The translations under genes and the position numbers were made by a program. Below the pieces are notes generated by a model, which made no database searches, was not told where the DNA came from, and worked only from the letters and a program-made list of their open reading frames with translations. Positions 28,019 through 35,688 of a stretch of 64,000 bases of DNA are shown here, piece after piece (the first letter of the stretch is position 1; every line of letters starts with the position of its first letter). The DNA comes from Thalassovita mangrovi (GTDB taxonomy: Bacteria > Pseudomonadota > Alphaproteobacteria > Rhodobacterales > Rhodobacteraceae), in contig NZ_WWEN01000001.1 in assembly GCF_009857745.1 (NCBI RefSeq), forward strand, positions 302,024-366,023. Reading direction: 5' to 3'.

Positions 28019-28303
28019 ATGGTTAAACTACTTGTCTTTCTGCTGCTCGCCACGCCCGCGCTGGCCGATCAGAATATCGGCGGCAAGGTGGTGGATTGCT
28101 ATTGCACCGACACGTCGGGCGGGCGGGTGGAGCTGGGCGAAACCGTCTGCCTGCAGGTGGACGGGCGGATGTTCATGGCGCAGTGCCAGATGTCGCTGAA
28201 CGTGCCGATGTGGCGGGAGGTGTCCGAAGGCTGCCTCAGCTCATCGCTGCGCCAGAGCGTCGATCCAAGCCTGCACCCGCTTGCCGTTGACCCCAAGGTC
28301 TGA
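28019..28303 (+). CDS. Small secreted cysteine-containing protein
   Basis: This 94-residue protein has a short signal peptide (MVKLLVFLLLATPALA, cleavage about residue 16) and five cysteines in the mature part (27, 29, 44, 56, 72), suggesting disulfides in the periplasm. No domain is recognised. The last 63 bases overlap the 3' end of the converging DUF1499 gene on the other strand, so either the true C-terminus is shared antisense or this frame is slightly over-extended by loss of an earlier stop. It begins 62 bases from divergent prfA. Confidence 0.65.
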   Translation: MVKLLVFLLLATPALADQNIGGKVVDCYCTDTSGGRVELGETVCLQVDGRMFMAQCQMSLNVPMWREVSEGCLSSSLRQSVDPSLHPLAVDPKV

Positions 28304-28645
28304 ACGGCCGAAGCGCGCCCTTGCGTAGAGTGCGATTTGGCCGTCGCGCCGTTCTACGGTGGTGAAATCCGGAAAGCCCCAGAAAGCGGTGCGGGTGACA
28401 TAGGTGATCCGCCCTTCGGCCACCGACCCGGCCAGAACCTTGGTGCGCGGCCAGCTCGAGGCGATTTTGTGCAGTTGCGCGAAATCCTCCGCCGAGCCGG
28501 GCAGCACCCGGATGACGCCGTTTTCGAAACTCTTGTCCTGATCGCCGCGCACCGGCTGATGCCAGCGCGCCGGATCGTTGGGCGACAGCCGGACATAGGC
28601 CATCGCCGCCAATAGCAACAGGATGATAACCGACAGCGTTTTCAC
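28241..28645 (-). CDS. DUF1499 family protein, membrane-anchored
   Basis: This 134-residue protein has an N-terminal hydrophobic anchor (about 3-18) and a DUF1499-type domain with FENGVIRVLPGSAEDFAQL, VAEGRITYVTRTAFWGFPD and VNGKRVQAWIDAL. The mature part should lie in the periplasm. The function of the family is unknown. Its 3' end overlaps the converging small secreted protein by 63 bases. Confidence 0.8.
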   Translation of the reverse strand: MKTLSVIILLLLAAMAYVRLSPNDPARWHQPVRGDQDKSFENGVIRVLPGSAEDFAQLHKIASSWPRTKVLAGSVAEGRITYVTRTAFWGFPDFTTVERRDGQIALYARARFGRSDLGVNGKRVQAWIDALAQR

Positions 28646-28715
28646 CGCCCTGCCCCTTTCACCGTTTCCTTAGTGCCCATGCACATAGATGACCGGCCCC
28701 GGGGCCACGGCAAGC

Positions 28716-29675
28716 TTAACGCCGCGTCCAGCCCCAGAGGCAGATCAGTTCCATCGCCACATGGGCGCCCGCGACCGCGGTGGCGCCAGTGGTGTCATAG
28801 GGCGGCGACACCTCGACGATATCGCCGCCTTTCAGGTTGATCCCTGCCAGGTCACGCAGGATGATCGCCGCCTGGGCCGAGGTCAGACCGCCCCAGACCG
28901 GCGTGCCGGTGCCCGGCGCGAAGGCCGGGTCCAGCGCGTCGATATCGAAGGTCAGATAGGTCGGCGCGTCGCCGACGATGGCGCGCACCTTGCGGGCGAT
29001 CTCGGACGGCGCGCTTTCATGCACCTCGCGCGCGTCGATCACGTTCATGCCAAGGTAGTCGTCGCATTCGGTGCGGATACCGATCTGGACCGAGCGTTTC
29101 GGATCAACCAGCCCCAGTTTCACCGCCTTGTACATGAAGGTGCCGTGGTCGATCCGCTGGTAATCGTCATCGGCCCAGAGATCGGAATGCGCGTCGAACT
29201 GGATCACGCTCATCGGCCCGTATTTTTCGGCATAGGCCTTGAGGATCGGTAAAGCGATGTAGTGATCGCCGCCCAGAGTCACCGTGCCGACATCCGCATC
29301 CAGCAGGGTGCGGTAGTGGCTTTCCAGCGTTTCGGGGAATTCCGAGGTCTTGGCGTAATCGAACGCCAGATCGCCGTAATCAACGATGGAAAACGTGCCC
29401 AGCGGATCGTAGCCCCAGCCATAGGGCGGATCGTAGGGCTGCAGGGTGCTCGCCTCGCGGATCGCGCGCGGGCCGAAACGGGTGCCGGGGCGGTTGGTCA
29501 CCGCCTGATCGAAGGGCACGCCGGTGATGGCAAGGTCCACCCCGGTAAGATCCTTGGTATAGCGCCGGCGCAGGAAGGAGGTCGCGCCGGCAAAGGCGTT
29601 TTCATAGCTCAGCCCGCGCGTGTCCTCGCGGGTGAAGGCGTGGTCGATCTGCCGTTTTGCATCTTCAAGCGCCAT
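28716..29675 (-). CDS. speB: SpeB, agmatinase (ureohydrolase family)
   Basis: Agmatinase hydrolyses agmatine to putrescine and urea with a binuclear manganese site. The 319-residue protein contains the three ureohydrolase signatures: GGDHY, DAHSDLW and DIDALDPAFAPGTGTP, which provide the His and Asp ligands. Related enzymes act on guanidinobutyrate or proclavaminate, so the substrate is not certain. GGAAGG precedes the ATG. A promoter-like pair at 29709-29737 and a 12-base palindrome at 29697-29708 just upstream suggest regulated transcription. Confidence 0.9.
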   Translation of the reverse strand: MALEDAKRQIDHAFTREDTRGLSYENAFAGATSFLRRRYTKDLTGVDLAITGVPFDQAVTNRPGTRFGPRAIREASTLQPYDPPYGWGYDPLGTFSIVDYGDLAFDYAKTSEFPETLESHYRTLLDADVGTVTLGGDHYIALPILKAYAEKYGPMSVIQFDAHSDLWADDDYQRIDHGTFMYKAVKLGLVDPKRSVQIGIRTECDDYLGMNVIDAREVHESAPSEIARKVRAIVGDAPTYLTFDIDALDPAFAPGTGTPVWGGLTSAQAAIILRDLAGINLKGGDIVEVSPPYDTTGATAVAGAHVAMELICLWGWTRR

Positions 29676-29696
29676 GGGGCTGCTCCCTTCCGAATA

Positions 29697-29708
29697 ATTT
29701 GATCAAAT
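29697..29708. promoter_or_regulatory. Palindromic operator candidate upstream of speB
   Basis: ATTTGATCAAAT is a perfect 12-base palindrome immediately downstream of the -10 hexamer of the speB promoter and 22 bases before the ATG. This is a repressor-like position. The binding protein is unknown. Confidence 0.5.
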
Positions 29709-29737
29709 CATAAAGCAGAGCTCGCCCCGCCGGTCAA
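29709..29737 (-). promoter_or_regulatory. Promoter candidate for speB
   Basis: On the minus strand TTGACC (29732-29737) and TTTATG (29709-29714) are separated by 17 bases. Confidence 0.5.
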
Positions 29738-29750
29738 CGCCCCTCGCCCG

Positions 29751-30917
29751 TCACTTGCCGACCGGCAGCGCGGTTTCCACCAGCCGAGCGAAGAAGGATG
29801 CCCCCACCGGCGCGATATCGTCGTTGAAATCGAATCCCGGCTGGTGCAGCCCCGCGCCTTCGCCCGCGCCGATATAGAGATAGGCGCCGGGCCGGGCCTG
29901 CAGCATGTAGGAAAAATCCTCTGCCCCCATGTCGCGGGTGCCGTCGGCGATCACGTTGTTTTCGCCCGCTACCTCACGCGCCACACCGGCGGCGAAGGCG
30001 GCCTTGGCCGGGTTATTCACCGTGGCGGGATACCAGACCTCGTAATTCAGCTCCGCCTCGACGCCATAGGCCGGGCCCATCCCGTCGACGATTTCCTGCA
30101 TCCGCTTAATCACCAGCTTCTGCACCTCAGGGTCGAAGGTGCGCACGGTGCCGTTGATATAGGCGGTTTCGGGAATGACGTTTTCCGCCGAACCGGTATG
30201 GATCTGGGTGACCGAGATCACCAGATCGTCCAGCGCGTAATGGTTGCGGCTGGAAATCGTCTGGATCGCCTGCACGATGCCCACCGCCGCCACCACCGGG
30301 TCGCGGGTTTCATGCGGCAGCGCGCCATGGCCGCCGACGCCCTTGACGTTGATGTGGAACGTATCGACCGCCGCCATGATCGGGCCGGGCGTGGTATAGA
30401 ACCCGCCCTCGGTGAAGCCCGGCAGGTTGTGCAGGGCGTAAACCTCCTCGATGCCGAACCGGTCCATGATGCCTTCCTCGACCATAACGCCGCCGCCGCC
30501 GCCGTCCTCCTCGGCCGGTTGGAAAATCAGCGCCACGGTGCCGGTGAAATTGCGCGTCTCGGCCAGGTACTTGGCCGCGCCAAGCAGCATGGTGGTATGG
30601 CCGTCATGACCGCAGGCATGCATGATGCCGGGCTTCACCGAGGCATACTCGGCACCGGTTTCTTCCCGGATCGGCAGCGCGTCCATATCGGCGCGCAGCC
30701 CGACCACGCCGCCCTCGCCCTGCCCCTTGATCAGCGCCACGATGCCGGTTTTCGCGATGCCGGTATGGATCTCGTCCACGCCGAATTCGCGCAGCTTTTC
30801 CTCGACGAAAGCCGCCGTTTCAAAGCAATCGAACTGCAATTCGGGATGCTGGTGCAGGTGCCGCCGCCAGGCGGTCATTTCCCCGGCGAACCCGGCGATG
30901 CGATTGATCACGGCCAT
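29751..30917 (-). CDS. M20-family amidohydrolase (hippurate/N-acyl amino acid hydrolase type)
   Basis: This 388-residue zinc peptidase-like enzyme belongs to the M20D amidohydrolases. It shows LHQHPELQF near residue 20, the metal-binding GLRADMDALPI, HACGHDGHTTMLLGAA, the Glu pair in FQPAEEDGGGG, and MGAEDFSYML near the C-terminus. Such enzymes hydrolyse N-acyl amino acids, hippurate or indole-acetyl amino acids; the exact substrate is not visible. The ATG at 30917 is preceded by AGGAG at eight bases. It is divergent from mazG. Confidence 0.9.
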   Translation of the reverse strand: MAVINRIAGFAGEMTAWRRHLHQHPELQFDCFETAAFVEEKLREFGVDEIHTGIAKTGIVALIKGQGEGGVVGLRADMDALPIREETGAEYASVKPGIMHACGHDGHTTMLLGAAKYLAETRNFTGTVALIFQPAEEDGGGGGVMVEEGIMDRFGIEEVYALHNLPGFTEGGFYTTPGPIMAAVDTFHINVKGVGGHGALPHETRDPVVAAVGIVQAIQTISSRNHYALDDLVISVTQIHTGSAENVIPETAYINGTVRTFDPEVQKLVIKRMQEIVDGMGPAYGVEAELNYEVWYPATVNNPAKAAFAAGVAREVAGENNVIADGTRDMGAEDFSYMLQARPGAYLYIGAGEGAGLHQPGFDFNDDIAPVGASFFARLVETALPVGK

Positions 30918-30981
30918 GTACTGGACTCCTGCTTTCTGAACGGTCAGGGTCGCACCAAACCGCAAAACGAAAGAAGCCGCA

Positions 30982-31827
30982 ATGCCCGATGACACGCTGA
31001 TCCACGATCCCAACGGGGGAATGCCGCGATTGCTGGAAATCATGCGCCGGCTGCGCGATCCGCAATCCGGATGCCCCTGGGATATCGAACAGGATTTCAG
31101 CACCATCGCGCCGTATACGATTGAGGAAGCCTATGAGGTCGCCGACGCGATCGAGCGCGAAGCCTGGGACGAATTGAAGGGCGAACTGGGAGACCTGCTG
31201 TTCCAATCGGTGTTTCATGCCCAGATGGCCGAAGAGGCCGGGATGTTCAGCTTCGACGACGTCGCCAACACGATGTCGGACAAGATGGTAACGCGCCACC
31301 CGCATGTGTTCGGCGACGAGAGCCGCGATAAATCCGCCGAACAGCAGACGGTGGATTGGGAAAAGATCAAGGCGGCGGAACGCGCCGGCAAGGAACAGAA
31401 AGGCACGCTGGACGGCGTCGCTGTAGGCTTGCCGGCGCTGCTGCGCGCGGTGAAGCTGCAAAAACGCGCCGCGAGGGTGGGATTTGATTGGCCCCATGCC
31501 GATCACGTCATCGACAAGATCAAGGAAGAGGCCGAGGAACTGGTCGAGGCCCGCGATGAACTGACCCAGACCGAGGTCGAAGAGGAATTCGGCGATCTGC
31601 TGTTCGTCATGGCCAACCTGGCGCGGCATCTGGGGGTTGAGCCCGAAGCCGCCCTGCGCGCCGCCAACACCAAGTTCATCCGCCGTTTCGAGGGGATCGA
31701 GGCCAAACTGGCCGAGATGGGAAAAACGCCCGCACAATCGAACCTGGAGGAAATGGACGCGCTTTGGGACGCAGTGAAAGAGGAACAGCGCGCTGGGATT
31801 AAAAACGCCGGGGTCACAAAAAGCTGA
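30982..31827 (+). CDS. mazG: MazG, nucleoside triphosphate pyrophosphohydrolase
   Basis: MazG hydrolyses nucleoside triphosphates to monophosphates and pyrophosphate and is thought to clean the pool or lower ppGpp. The 281-residue protein has two MazG domains: the first with GCPWDIEQDF and EEAYEVADAIE (48-58), the second with FDWPHADHVIDKIKEEAEEL and a second ExxE set. The layout matches full-length bacterial MazG. It is divergent from the M20 gene. Confidence 0.95.
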   Translation: MPDDTLIHDPNGGMPRLLEIMRRLRDPQSGCPWDIEQDFSTIAPYTIEEAYEVADAIEREAWDELKGELGDLLFQSVFHAQMAEEAGMFSFDDVANTMSDKMVTRHPHVFGDESRDKSAEQQTVDWEKIKAAERAGKEQKGTLDGVAVGLPALLRAVKLQKRAARVGFDWPHADHVIDKIKEEAEELVEARDELTQTEVEEEFGDLLFVMANLARHLGVEPEAALRAANTKFIRRFEGIEAKLAEMGKTPAQSNLEEMDALWDAVKEEQRAGIKNAGVTKS

Positions 31828-31843
31828 TCGTTTTAATCGGGCA

Positions 31844-31872
31844 TTGACCTGACTGAAAGACTCGGCTTTAAA
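31844..31872 (+). promoter_or_regulatory. Promoter candidate for the iron-binding protein gene
   Basis: TTGACC (31844-31849) and TTTAAA (31867-31872) are separated by 17 bases and lie 37 bases before the ATG, which has GGAGG upstream. Confidence 0.55.
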
Positions 31873-31908
31873 CGCGGCGAAACGAGTGCTGTCTATCGGA
31901 GGTCACGC

Positions 31909-32922
31909 ATGTTCACGGAACTCAAATCTCTCGCCTTTGCCGCGCTGGGCGTCGCCCTGGCGGCACCGGCCGTCGCCGAAGAGGTCAATCTCTATTCCTA
32001 TCGCCAGCCCGAACTGCTGAAACCGCTGACCGACGCGTTCGAGGCGGAAACCGGCATCGACGTGAACGTGGCCTATCTTGCCAAGGGCATGGTCGAACGC
32101 CTGACCGCCGAAGGCAAACGTTCGCCCGCCGACCTGGTGCTGACGGTCGATATCTCGCGCCTGGCCGCGGTGGTCGAAGCCGGGCTGACCCAGCCGGTGC
32201 ACAGCGACATCCTGTCGGCCAACGTGCCCGCCGCCTATCACGATCCCGACGGCCAGTGGTGGGGGCTGACCACCCGCGCCCGCGTCCTCTATGCCAGCAA
32301 GGACCGGGTGAAACCGGGCGAAGTCACCACCTACGAAGACCTGGCCGATCCCAAGTGGAAGGGCCGCATCTGCACCCGTTCCGGGACGCATGCCTATAAC
32401 GTCGCGCTGACCGCCGCCGTCGTCCACCACCTGGGCGAAGACGGCGCCAAGGAATGGCTGAAAGGGCTGAAGGCCAACCTGGCGCGCAAGCCGCAGGGCA
32501 ACGATCGCGCGCAGGTCAAGGCGATCTGGGCCGGCGAATGCGACATCGCCATCGGCAACACCTATTACATGGGTGAAATGCTGGAAGACCCGGAACAGAA
32601 GGAATGGGCCGAAAGCGTCAACATCGTCTTCCCCGTCTTCGAGGGCGGCGGCGCGCATGTGAACATTTCCGGCGTGGCGATGACCAAGAACGCGCCGAAC
32701 CGCGAAAACGCGCTGAAGCTGATGGAATTCCTGTCTTCCTCGGAAGCGCAGCAGATCTATGCCGAGGCCAACCACGAATACCCGATCGCGCCGGGCACCG
32801 AGCCGGGCGAGCTGGTCAAAAGCTGGGGCAGCTTCACCGCCGACGACGTCAACCTGATGGAACTGGCGCGGCTGCGCCCGACCGCCCTGCGGATCATCGA
32901 AGAGGTCGATTTCGACGGCTGA
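31909..32922 (+). CDS. Periplasmic ferric-iron binding protein (FutA/FbpA-like)
   Basis: This 337-residue solute-binding protein has a signal peptide ending near AVAEE (residue 23) and the ferric-binding fold, with NLYSYRQPELLKPLTDAFE at the mature start and the tyrosine pair Tyr219-Tyr220 in IGNTYYMGE that coordinates iron in FbpA/FutA proteins. It would capture Fe(III) for an ABC importer, but no permease or ATPase gene is next to it; a terminator follows and mazG precedes. Its partner must be encoded elsewhere. It has its own promoter-like sequence at 31844-31872. Confidence 0.9.
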   Translation: MFTELKSLAFAALGVALAAPAVAEEVNLYSYRQPELLKPLTDAFEAETGIDVNVAYLAKGMVERLTAEGKRSPADLVLTVDISRLAAVVEAGLTQPVHSDILSANVPAAYHDPDGQWWGLTTRARVLYASKDRVKPGEVTTYEDLADPKWKGRICTRSGTHAYNVALTAAVVHHLGEDGAKEWLKGLKANLARKPQGNDRAQVKAIWAGECDIAIGNTYYMGEMLEDPEQKEWAESVNIVFPVFEGGGAHVNISGVAMTKNAPNRENALKLMEFLSSSEAQQIYAEANHEYPIAPGTEPGELVKSWGSFTADDVNLMELARLRPTALRIIEEVDFDG

Positions 32923-32947
32923 TCGTCAAGTGCGATTGAACCGGATC

Positions 32948-32977
32948 GGGGCGGTGCCGCAGGGTGCCGCCCTTTTT
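32948..32977 (+). terminator. Terminator after the iron-binding protein gene
   Basis: GGGCGG and CCGCCC arms (about 32948-32972) with a loop are followed by TTTTTC, 26 bases past the stop. Confidence 0.8.
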
Positions 32978-33009
32978 CGTGGCCGGGTGCGGGCGGCGGC
33001 GTTGCGCAG

Positions 33010-33040
33010 GTGAGTATTTGGGCCAAGAAGAAACCGGCGG
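33010..33040 (+). repeat. Partial copy of the dispersed repeat tail
   Basis: GTGAGTATTTGGGCCAAGAAG resembles the tail GAGGTATTTTCGCCAAGATG of the copy at 5718-5783, but the double hairpin is absent. It is a degenerate copy at best. Confidence 0.4.
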
Positions 33041-33121
33041 GTTTACGCCACGGACCGGCAAGCGCGCCGCTAGACTTTGGTGGCCGAAGCTGAAAGGGTC
33101 GCGGCAAAACAGGAGAGGCGC

Positions 33122-34063
33122 ATGGAAAAGCACAGGATCATCATCGACACCGACCCAGGCCAGGACGACGCGGTGGCCATCCTGCTGGCGCTGGCCAGCC
33201 CGGAGGAGATCGAGGTTCTGGGCATCACCGCGGTGGCGGGCAACGTGCCGCTGGAGCTGACCGCGCTGAACGCGCGCAAGGTCTGCGAACTGGCCGGGCG
33301 GCCCGATGTGAAGGTTTACGCGGGCTGCGACCGGCCGCTGGGCCGCGACTTGGTGACCGCCGAACATGTGCATGGCAAGACCGGGCTGGACGGGCCGGTT
33401 CTGCCCGACCCAGAAATGCCGCTGCAGGACGGCCACGCGGTGGATTTCATCATCGACACGCTGCGCGCCGAACCGGCCGGTTCGGTGACGCTGTGCCCGC
33501 TGGGGCCGCTGACCAATATCGCCATGGCGTTCGAAAAGGCCCCCGACATCATGACCCGCGTGCGCGAGATCGTGCTGATGGGCGGCGCCTATTTCGAGGT
33601 GGGCAACATCACCCCGGCCGCCGAATTCAACATCTATGTCGATCCGCAGGCGGCCAAGATCGTGTTCGGGTCGGGAGTGGAAATCACCGTGATGCCTCTG
33701 GACGTGACCCACAAGGCGCTGGTCACCAAGCCGCGCAACGATGCCTTCCGCGCCATCGGCAACCGAGCGGGCGAAGCGGTGGCCCAGATGACCGATTTCT
33801 TCGAACGCTACGACAAGGAAAAATACGGGTCAAAGGGCGCGCCTTTGCACGATCCCTGCGTCACCGCCTACCTGATCCGGCCCGAGCTGTTCACCGGCCG
33901 CCATATCAACGTGGAAATCGAAACCGCCTCGGAGCTGACCTTGGGCATGACCGTCGCCGATTGGTGGCGGGTGTCGGGGCGCGAACCGAACGCGACCTTC
34001 ATGGGCGATCTGGATGCCGACGGGTTCTTCGGATTGCTGACCGAAAGGCTGGCCCGGCTATGA
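33122..34063 (+). CDS. Nucleoside hydrolase (inosine-uridine preferring family)
   Basis: Nucleoside hydrolases cleave the N-glycosidic bond of nucleosides to base and ribose for salvage. The 313-residue protein starts with the calcium-binding signature DTDPGQDDA at 9-17, has CPLGPLTNIAMA, the VLMGGAYFEVGNITP loop and the late His-Asp in HDPCVTAYL. AGGAGAGG precedes the ATG at 33122. Its stop is embedded in ATGAC, the same five bases that begin the endonuclease gene and, 1001 bases on, the GNAT gene. Confidence 0.92.
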   Translation: MEKHRIIIDTDPGQDDAVAILLALASPEEIEVLGITAVAGNVPLELTALNARKVCELAGRPDVKVYAGCDRPLGRDLVTAEHVHGKTGLDGPVLPDPEMPLQDGHAVDFIIDTLRAEPAGSVTLCPLGPLTNIAMAFEKAPDIMTRVREIVLMGGAYFEVGNITPAAEFNIYVDPQAAKIVFGSGVEITVMPLDVTHKALVTKPRNDAFRAIGNRAGEAVAQMTDFFERYDKEKYGSKGAPLHDPCVTAYLIRPELFTGRHINVEIETASELTLGMTVADWWRVSGREPNATFMGDLDADGFFGLLTERLARL

Positions 34064-34064
34064 C
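34060..34064 (+). repeat. Left copy of ATGAC flanking the endonuclease gene
   Basis: ATGAC spans the stop of the nucleoside hydrolase gene and the start of the endonuclease gene. The same five bases recur at 35061-35065 at the start of the GNAT gene, so removal of 34060-35060 would restore a direct ATGA junction between the two GC-rich genes. Confidence 0.6.
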
Positions 34065-35064
34065 GATGTGGATGGTTCGCGCGGAACGTAAGGGCGTACT
34101 CTACGACACGTTCCAAGAAATGAATTTGGTCGCCATCGGATGGTCTGTCGCGGGTGACTTTACACAAAATCCTGAGAGTCATGCGATCCTGGCGGCGCTC
34201 CACAAAGCCTATCCCGATGCGTCAGAACAAACCAATCGAGTCGCAGCCGGTCAGATCGCCCGTTTCATTTCAGAAATAGAAATCGGTGATCATGTCATCA
34301 CATACGATTCAAACAGGCGTGTATACGCTGTTGGCCTCATCAAAGGTCCTGCCGTCTTTGACGAGACGAAAGTGTCTCTTGGCGGCGAAACATACGCCTA
34401 TATCCGGTTCGTGGAATGGCTCGGCGAAGTCGATCGTGATGCCCTCAGCCAATCGGCGCGTTACTCGCTTGGCTCTCTATTGACGTTTTTCCAGATAAAA
34501 CCGTTCGTCGAAGAAGAAATCTTTGCTGCATTAGAGGGCCGTAAAGAACCGAGCCGCGCAGAAGACGAAGAGGTTCAAAACATCGAAACAGTTTCTGAAG
34601 GGGATATTGCTGAGCGAAGCATCGAGCTGATCTCAGACATGGTGGCGCGGCTGGGACCCGATGAAATGGAACATTTCGTCGCTGGTCTACTGAGAGCGAT
34701 GGGTTATCACACCAAGGTTTCCGCACCTGGCCCAGATCGTGGTGAAGATATCCGGGCAACACCAGATCCTCTTGGGCTAGAGGATCCCCGAATAGTGGTG
34801 GAAGTTAAGCACCGAAAGGGGGCTATTGGCGCTCCACAGCTAAGAAGTTTTCTGGGCGGTCGCCATCCTGCGGATAAAGGACTCTATGTTTCGACCGGGG
34901 GATTTTCGAAAGATGCAAGATATGAAGCAGCCCGCGCCAGCATTCCTTTACAACTTCTCACTCTAGAAGATTTGGTTGAGCTTGTGATCGAACACTACGA
35001 GAAAATGGATATTGAGGCGCGTGCAATGGTCCCGCTCAAACAAATATATTGGCCGCTCGCATGA
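34060..35064 (+). CDS. Mrr-like restriction endonuclease with N-terminal reader-like domain
   Basis: This 334-residue protein is probably a modification-dependent (type IV-like) restriction enzyme. Residues 201-310 match the Mrr catalytic fold: DEMEHFVAGLLRAMGY, then the core GPDRGEDI with Asp230 and VVEVKHRKG with Glu248 and Lys250 (PD-(D/E)xK), GAPQLRSFLGG, and GLYVSTGGFSKDARYEA. Residues 1-150 (MWMVRAERKGVLYDTF, IEIGDHVITYD, AVGLIKGP) resemble EVE/PUA-like domains that recognise altered bases. Codons are AT-richer than the neighbours. The gene overlaps both flanking genes at ATGA junctions and has no methyltransferase beside it. Target modification is unknown. Confidence 0.82.
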   Translation: MTMWMVRAERKGVLYDTFQEMNLVAIGWSVAGDFTQNPESHAILAALHKAYPDASEQTNRVAAGQIARFISEIEIGDHVITYDSNRRVYAVGLIKGPAVFDETKVSLGGETYAYIRFVEWLGEVDRDALSQSARYSLGSLLTFFQIKPFVEEEIFAALEGRKEPSRAEDEEVQNIETVSEGDIAERSIELISDMVARLGPDEMEHFVAGLLRAMGYHTKVSAPGPDRGEDIRATPDPLGLEDPRIVVEVKHRKGAIGAPQLRSFLGGRHPADKGLYVSTGGFSKDARYEAARASIPLQLLTLEDLVELVIEHYEKMDIEARAMVPLKQIYWPLA

Positions 35065-35065
35065 C
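35061..35065 (+). repeat. Right copy of ATGAC flanking the endonuclease gene
   Basis: Matches 34060-34064. Composition changes sharply at this point back to the GC-rich background. Confidence 0.6.
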
Positions 35066-35507
35066 CGCGCTGCACCTGGCCGGACCCGACGACCTGGACC
35101 GCCTGCTGCCGCTGGTGCGGGCCTTTCACGAAGAACACGGCATCGCGCGCAGCGACGACGACCGGATCGCCGGGCTGCAGCCGATCGTCGAGGGATCGCC
35201 GCATGGCGTCGCCTATCTGATCGGGCCGCAGCGGGCGCCGATCGGCTATATCGTGATCAGCTTCGGCTGGTCGCTGGAATTCGGCGGCATGGACGGGTTC
35301 GTCGACGAGATCTACCTGCGCCCCTCGATCCGCGGGCGCGGCATCGGGTCGGAGGTGCTGACCGCGCTGCCCAAGGCGCTGGCCGGGGCCGGGCTGAAGG
35401 CGCTGCATCTGGAAGTGAAACGCGACGACGAAAAGACCCGGCGGTTCTATTCCCGGCTGCGCTTCGCGGAGCGCGAAGATTACATGCTGATGACGCTGGA
35501 ATTCTGA
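35061..35507 (+). CDS. GNAT-family N-acetyltransferase
   Basis: This 148-residue protein is a single GNAT domain. It begins MTALHLAGPDDLDRLLPLVR, has the acetyl-CoA binding motif A DEIYLRPSIRGRGIGSEVL and ends with the motif B-like RDDEKTRRFYSRLRF. The ATG at 35061 overlaps the endonuclease stop; without the inserted gene it would overlap the nucleoside hydrolase stop in the same way. The acceptor is unknown. Confidence 0.88.
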   Translation: MTALHLAGPDDLDRLLPLVRAFHEEHGIARSDDDRIAGLQPIVEGSPHGVAYLIGPQRAPIGYIVISFGWSLEFGGMDGFVDEIYLRPSIRGRGIGSEVLTALPKALAGAGLKALHLEVKRDDEKTRRFYSRLRFAEREDYMLMTLEF

Positions 35508-35522
35508 GGCACAGCGCGCGCG

Positions 35523-35585
35523 ATCTTGCCCGCAAGCACAGGAAATCAGGCAAGATTGCCGCGATGCGGCGCTAAAAGCCGCATC
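35523..35585. repeat. Two perfect inverted repeats upstream of selO
   Basis: ATCTTGCC (35523-35530) pairs with GGCAAGAT (35549-35556), and GATGCGGC (35563-35570) pairs with GCCGCATC (35578-35585). They sit about 100 bases before selO, after the GNAT stop. The second could be a terminator-like hairpin but has no T run. Confidence 0.6.
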
Positions 35586-35688
35586 CCTGCGCAACCTGCA
35601 ATGGATTTTCGCAAATTTCGCCGCGTCACGGCGACAATCTTCGACCCGACCCATTGGGAAAATGGCATTCAACGCATATGTTTAAGCC

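Noticed and set aside
34060-35064. The endonuclease gene as part of an insertion sequence or full restriction-modification operon
   Set aside because: No transposase, terminal inverted repeats or methyltransferase gene is present; only the 5-base ATGAC repeat flanks it, which could also be chance.
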